DNA of 58,476 bases. Origin: Methylobacterium sp. B4. GTDB taxonomy: Bacteria > Pseudomonadota > Alphaproteobacteria > Rhizobiales > Beijerinckiaceae. The stretch covers positions 1-58,476 of the forward strand of contig NZ_QJJJ01000027.1 in the NCBI RefSeq assembly GCF_003201865.1. Direction: 5' to 3'. The notes beneath the pieces were generated by a model, which worked only from the letters and a program-made list of their open reading frames with translations, was not told the origin of the DNA and made no database searches. Shown here piece by piece: positions 55,385 to 58,476 of the stretch. The stretch's first letter is position 1; the number at the start of each line of letters is the position of its first letter. The translations under genes were made by a program, and so were the position numbers.

Positions 55385-56904
55385 TCAGGCCACCGCGGCC
55401 GGCCGCTCGCCCCGAGCCCGGTAGGACAGGGCCTCGGCCAGATGCAGCCGCCGCACCTGCGCCTCCCCGTCGAGATCGGCCAGGGTGCGGGCGAGACGGA
55501 GCGTGCGGTGGAAGCCGCGGGCAGAGAGCCGCATCGTCTCGGCCGCGCTGCGAACGAGCGCCGTGCCCTCGGCGTCGGGCGCTGCGACGGTCTCGATCAC
55601 GCTCGCCGGGCAGGTGGCGTTGGTGGTGGCGCCCGGCAGCCCGAGCGCGGCGTAACGCGCGCCCTGAAGCGCCCGCGCCGCGGCGACCCGCGCGGCGGCC
55701 TCCACCGAGCCTTCCGCGGGCGGCGGCAGGATCAGGTCGGCGGCGGTCACGGCGGCGACCTCGATCCGCAGGTCGATCCGGTCGAGGAGCGGCCCGGAGA
55801 TGCGCGCGCCGTACTGCGCCGCGCAGCGCTCGTTCGGGCCGCGTCGGCAGGCATAGCCCGGCTCCAGGGCCATGCCGCAGCGGCAGGGATTCATCGCTGC
55901 CACGAGCTGGAAGCGGGCCGGGTAGGTCACCCGGTGGTTGGCCCGCGCGATCATGATCTCCCCGGTCTCCATGGGCTGGCGCAGGGAATCGAGCACCTGG
56001 GGCGTGAACTCGGGCAGTTCGTCGAGGAAGAGCACCCCGCCATGGGCGAGCGAGGCCTCGCCCGGCCGCGCGCCGATGCCGCCGCCGACGAGAGCGGCCA
56101 TGGAGGCGGAGTGGTGCGGCTGGCGGAACGGCCGGCGGTTCGAGAGCGCCCCACCCTTCAGCGCGCCCGCCACCGACTGGATCATCGAGACTTCGAGGAG
56201 TTCGCGGGGGCCGAGCGGGGGCAGGATCGAGGGGAGCCGGGCAGCCAGCATCGACTTGCCGGCCCCGGGTGGGCCGTTCATCAGCAGATTGTGACCGCCG
56301 GCCGCGGCGATCTCCAGGGCGCGCTTGGCGCTCTCCTGCCCTTTGATGTCGCGCAGATCCGGCATCGGCCCGGCGGGCGCGGCCACCGCGGGCTGCGGCC
56401 GGGCCATGACCTGGCTACCCTGAAGTGGTTGGCGAGCTGGATCAGCGAGCGCGGCGCCAGCACGTCCATGTCGCCGGCCGCCCAGGCCGCCTCCGGCCCC
56501 GTCGCCGCGGGGCAGATCAGCCCGAGCCCCTGGCCGTTGGCCGCCATCGCCGCCGGGAGCACCCCGGCCACCGCCGTGATCGAGCCGTCGAGCGCCAGTT
56601 CGCCGAGCACGCAGTAGCCGCCCAGCGCATCGGCCGGCAGCGCGCCGATGGCGCCCATCACCGCGAGCGCGATCGGCAGGTCGTAGTGCGAACCTTCCTT
56701 GGGCAGGTCGGCGGGGGCGAGGTTGCAGGTGATGCGCTTGGCCGGCAGCGCCAGCCCGGAGGCGATCAGGGCCGAGCGTACCCGCTCGCGGGATTCGGCC
56801 ACCGCCTTGTCCGGCAGGCCGACGATCGTGAAGGCGACCGCACCCGGTGCGATCTGCACCTGCACGTCGACGGCGCGCGCCTCGATCCCCTCGAAGGCGA
56901 CGGT
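55385..56904 (-). pseudogene. comM: Damaged comM (YifB/Mg-chelatase-like AAA+ ATPase)
   Basis: ComM is a hexameric helicase that promotes branch migration in natural transformation. The N-terminal half (VQIAPGAVAFTIVGLPDKAV through APRSLIQLANHF) reads in one frame, and the AAA+ half (DIKGQESAKRALEIAAAGG, NGPPGAGKSMLAARLPSILP, VLFLDELPEF) in another. The switch is at a C3 run at 56418-56420, where one more C would restore NHFRGSQVMARP. The 5' end is also cut: family homology begins at TVAFEGIEARAVDVQ with an in-frame TGA (56905-56907) immediately before it and no start codon. Both lesions argue for a real pseudogene, although a sequencing error at the C run cannot be excluded for the frameshift. 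Confidence 0.85.
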
Positions 56905-56925
56905 TCAAAGCTGACAGTAGACAGG

Positions 56926-56947
56926 ATTATTGTTTTTACACAATAGT
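56926..56947. repeat. Near-perfect inverted repeat at the comM breakpoint
   Basis: ATTATTGT and ACAATAGT (7 of 8 bases matching) flank a 6-bp centre, 22 bp from the point where comM homology ends. The surroundings are AT-rich. It could be an element end or recombinase core site; nothing beyond position and symmetry supports that. Confidence 0.35.
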
Positions 56948-57124
56948 TTGCGAAAGAAACGCACCTCAGGCTAGCGGCGAGTGTCACCAGAGTGTCACCG
57001 TGGGGCGCGATGCCGCTCCCGCTTTTCGGCATCCGGGGCTGCACCAATGTGATTTCGACCTCTATGTGCCGGCCACTAAGGGCAGTGTCTGCCCTCCTTC
57101 CTGTCGAAGTGGATCCACCGCACG

Positions 57125-57367
57125 ATGCCGATCAAGGCGCTGAACGATCGCAAGAAGCTGTCGAGCGACTTCAACGAGGCCAATGACGCGTTCATCGACG
57201 CGGTGCTCGGCGCTCTCCAGGCCGGCGAGATCCCGCTCGACCTGGCCCGGGCCTACCTCGCCCACCCGGTCGCCATGATGCACTCGGATGGCCCGCAGGC
57301 CGTCGCCAACTACTTCGAGCGGATCCTCTCGCAGCAGCCTGAGATCGACTGGACGCCCGGCGAGTGA
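57125..57367 (+). CDS. Small hypothetical protein in the segment beyond comM
   Basis: An 80-aa protein starting MPIKALNDRKKLSSDFNEAN and ending in SQQPEIDWTPGE, probably helical, with no signal peptide or recognised domain. There is no strong Shine-Dalgarno ahead of ATG 57125. It is 12 bp upstream of another small gene, so the pair may be one operon. Its sequence bias is coding-like (high-GC third positions), but no function can be offered. Confidence 0.55.
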   Translation: MPIKALNDRKKLSSDFNEANDAFIDAVLGALQAGEIPLDLARAYLAHPVAMMHSDGPQAVANYFERILSQQPEIDWTPGE

Positions 57368-57379
57368 GCGGGGGCAGCC

Positions 57380-57640
57380 ATGACCATCCCAGATCGCGAG
57401 CTTGAATTCTCTCCACTTTCCGGTCGTGTGACGCGAGATGGTGTGACAGTACAGGTCCACATCTACCGCTTCGCTGGCACCGACGAAGAGTGGACTCTGG
57501 AGGTCGTCGACCACGAGGATGGCTCGACCGTATGGGAAAACTCGTTCGACACAGATGTTGAGGCCTACGAGGCTTTCGAGCAGTGCGTGCGAGAGGGCGG
57601 GATCAGGACGTTCACGGAGGACGCGCCGACGCAGCATTGA
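57380..57640 (+). CDS. Small hypothetical protein, second of a pair
   Basis: An 86-aa acidic protein (MTIPDRELEFSPLSGRVTRD, then FAGTDEEWTLEVVDHEDGS and EAYEAFEQCVREGG) that looks like a compact alpha/beta domain. It follows the 80-aa gene by 12 bp. No known family is recognised. Codon use is more mixed than in the core genes to the left, consistent with accessory DNA. The first palindromic repeat begins 27 bp after its stop. Confidence 0.55.
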   Translation: MTIPDRELEFSPLSGRVTRDGVTVQVHIYRFAGTDEEWTLEVVDHEDGSTVWENSFDTDVEAYEAFEQCVREGGIRTFTEDAPTQH

Positions 57641-57666
57641 TGGCGCGTTCGGGCGTGAGCGAGGCG

Positions 57667-57715
57667 TGAAAGCAGCGGGCCGGCTCTGAGGGGCATTAGG
57701 CCGACCCGCTGGCCG
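57667..57715. repeat. Palindromic repeat element, copy 1
   Basis: AGCGGGCCGGC (57674-57684) faces GCCGACCCGCT (57700-57710) with one mismatch and a GAGGGG-containing loop. It is preceded by GAAAGC and followed by GGCCG, shared with the other copies. Confidence 0.65.
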
Positions 57716-57849
57716 CCGAGATAAGATCGGGACAGTTCAGCGGCATCGCCTCATGCGCTTCAGCGCTCCACCGCTCAAGTTGCTGTCACGCTACCTACCT
57801 AACATTTGATCCAGGGGCGAACGAGCCTTCCGCTCGTATGCGAAGGCTG

Positions 57850-57895
57850 GAAACAGCGGGTCGGTATGGGGGGGCAACACCGACCCGCTGGCCGT
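57850..57895. repeat. Palindromic repeat element, copy 2
   Basis: AGCGGGTCGGT (57855-57865) and ACCGACCCGCT (57879-57889) are perfect inverted arms around a 13-nt loop with seven G residues. It is flanked by GAAAC and GGCCG, as in copy 1, 181 bp downstream of it. Confidence 0.65.
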
Positions 57896-58024
57896 CTGCC
57901 GTGAAGCAGGAGTAGCCTTCGGCGCGACGACAGCATGTCGTGCTCGACGCGCCTGAAACGCTCAAGCACCGCTTTCGACTTATCCCGATGAACGCTGGGG
58001 ATAGGCCGGGCTTGAGTGGCGCTC

Positions 58025-58075
58025 GAAAGCAGCGGGCCGGCGCCAGGCCCCCCTCAAGCACCGACCCGCCGTCCG
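58025..58075. repeat. Palindromic repeat element, copy 3
   Basis: AGCGGGCCGGC (58031-58041) and GCACCGACCCGCC (58058-58070) flank a loop with CCCCCC. The loop is the complement of that in copies 1 and 2, so this copy is probably inserted in the opposite orientation. It is preceded by GAAAGC like copy 1. Confidence 0.6.
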
Positions 58076-58223
58076 CAAACTCCAGTGAGGCGATACGGTC
58101 CTGCGGACGCGCTCCTTCGTGCGCCTCCGTCAAAGGACGCACAAGCTACACCTTCGACGTAGCCCGAATGTAGTCCTAAGCCGGCCGGGCCCGCCGCGCA
58201 CCTCCACTATCAGGACCACCACC

Positions 58224-58349
58224 ATGACCCATGTGCTTCTGCTCGCGGCGCTGGCGCTCGCCTGTGTCGCGTCTTCGGCGTCGCGTTGGGAGACGCCGAA
58301 GGAGGTGGTGCGGGCGCCGTGCGTAGAGCGTGGGCTGCCGTTGGATTGA
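58224..58349 (+). CDS. Possible small exported peptide
   Basis: A 41-aa frame starting at ATG 58224 with MTHVLLLAALALACVASSAS, which looks like a signal or anchor segment with a cysteine near a lipobox, followed by a short charged tail. No family or ribosome-binding support is seen; it may be spurious. Confidence 0.25.
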   Translation: MTHVLLLAALALACVASSASRWETPKEVVRAPCVERGLPLD

Positions 58350-58476
58350 GAACGCAGTCGCCACCCCTGGCCATCGCAATTAGAGTTGCGTACAATCAAT
58401 CATTGTTGACAAGCACTCCTGGGCGTCAATGACTGAGAGAGGCTAGCGCTCTTGCCTGAAAAGCTGGAGCAAACAC
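58350..58476. other. AT-richer right edge with possible promoter
   Basis: The last 127 bp include TTGACA (58405-58410), a good -35-like hexamer, in AT-richer DNA (TTGCGTACAATCAATCATTG). No clear -10 partner is seen and no gene starts before the edge. Confidence 0.25.

Noticed and set aside
56404..56430. Programmed ribosomal frameshift in comM
   Set aside because: ComM is not known to use one, no slippery heptamer with downstream structure is apparent, and the start of the gene is missing too.

Overview
The window is GC-rich DNA from an alphaproteobacterium, most likely a Methylobacteriaceae member of the Methylorubrum/Methylobacterium group. The reasons are a complete hpnACDE-shc hopanoid operon, an OxlT-type oxalate/formate antiporter, PurE/PurK, EttA, an ExoR-like Sel1 protein, DUF465 and DUF3606 small proteins, and CtrA-type boxes. 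The genus is inferred from gene content alone.

Layout. 1-6408: a Dxs-like C-terminus, then hpnA-hpnC-hpnD-hpnE-shc, translationally coupled and closed by a strong terminator. They convert farnesyl diphosphate to squalene and then hopene. 6542-7213: a spermidine-synthase-fold protein. 7233-21132 (minus strand): an envelope-polymer locus. It holds an unknown 348-aa protein, a double-GT2 glycosyltransferase, UDP-glucose dehydrogenase, a 2468-aa iterative highly reducing type I PKS and an alpha-oxoamine synthase overlapping it by 4 bp. The set resembles the rkpA/rkpG/rkpK (Sinorhizobium) and wcbR/wcbT (Burkholderia) capsule lipid genes. 21418-26248: tRNA-Val, oxlT, eutBC. 26643-33645: ilvD overlapping an exoR-like gene, xth, a ceramidase-family membrane protein, a DUF2490 protein and prpE. 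33850-43233: small DUF465/DUF3606 genes, purEK, a TPR lipoprotein, ettA, deoB and a YejF-type double ATPase. 43340-55248: a molybdopterin oxidoreductase, lytic transglycosylase, lipoprotein esterase, map, a LysR/quinone oxidoreductase pair, a YciA thioesterase, a BTLCP cysteine peptidase with two perfect CtrA boxes, and a NosP-like FIST protein with its hybrid kinase.

55385-58476: a damaged comM (5' truncation plus a 1-nt frameshift) abuts different-looking DNA. That DNA carries two small unknown genes and three palindromic hairpin repeats, so this is probably the edge of an inserted or rearranged segment.

The most interesting regions are the PKS/AOS/UGD/GT2 locus, the comM junction with its repeats, the paired CtrA boxes and the NosP/kinase pair. 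Assignments come from reading motifs; no database search was run.
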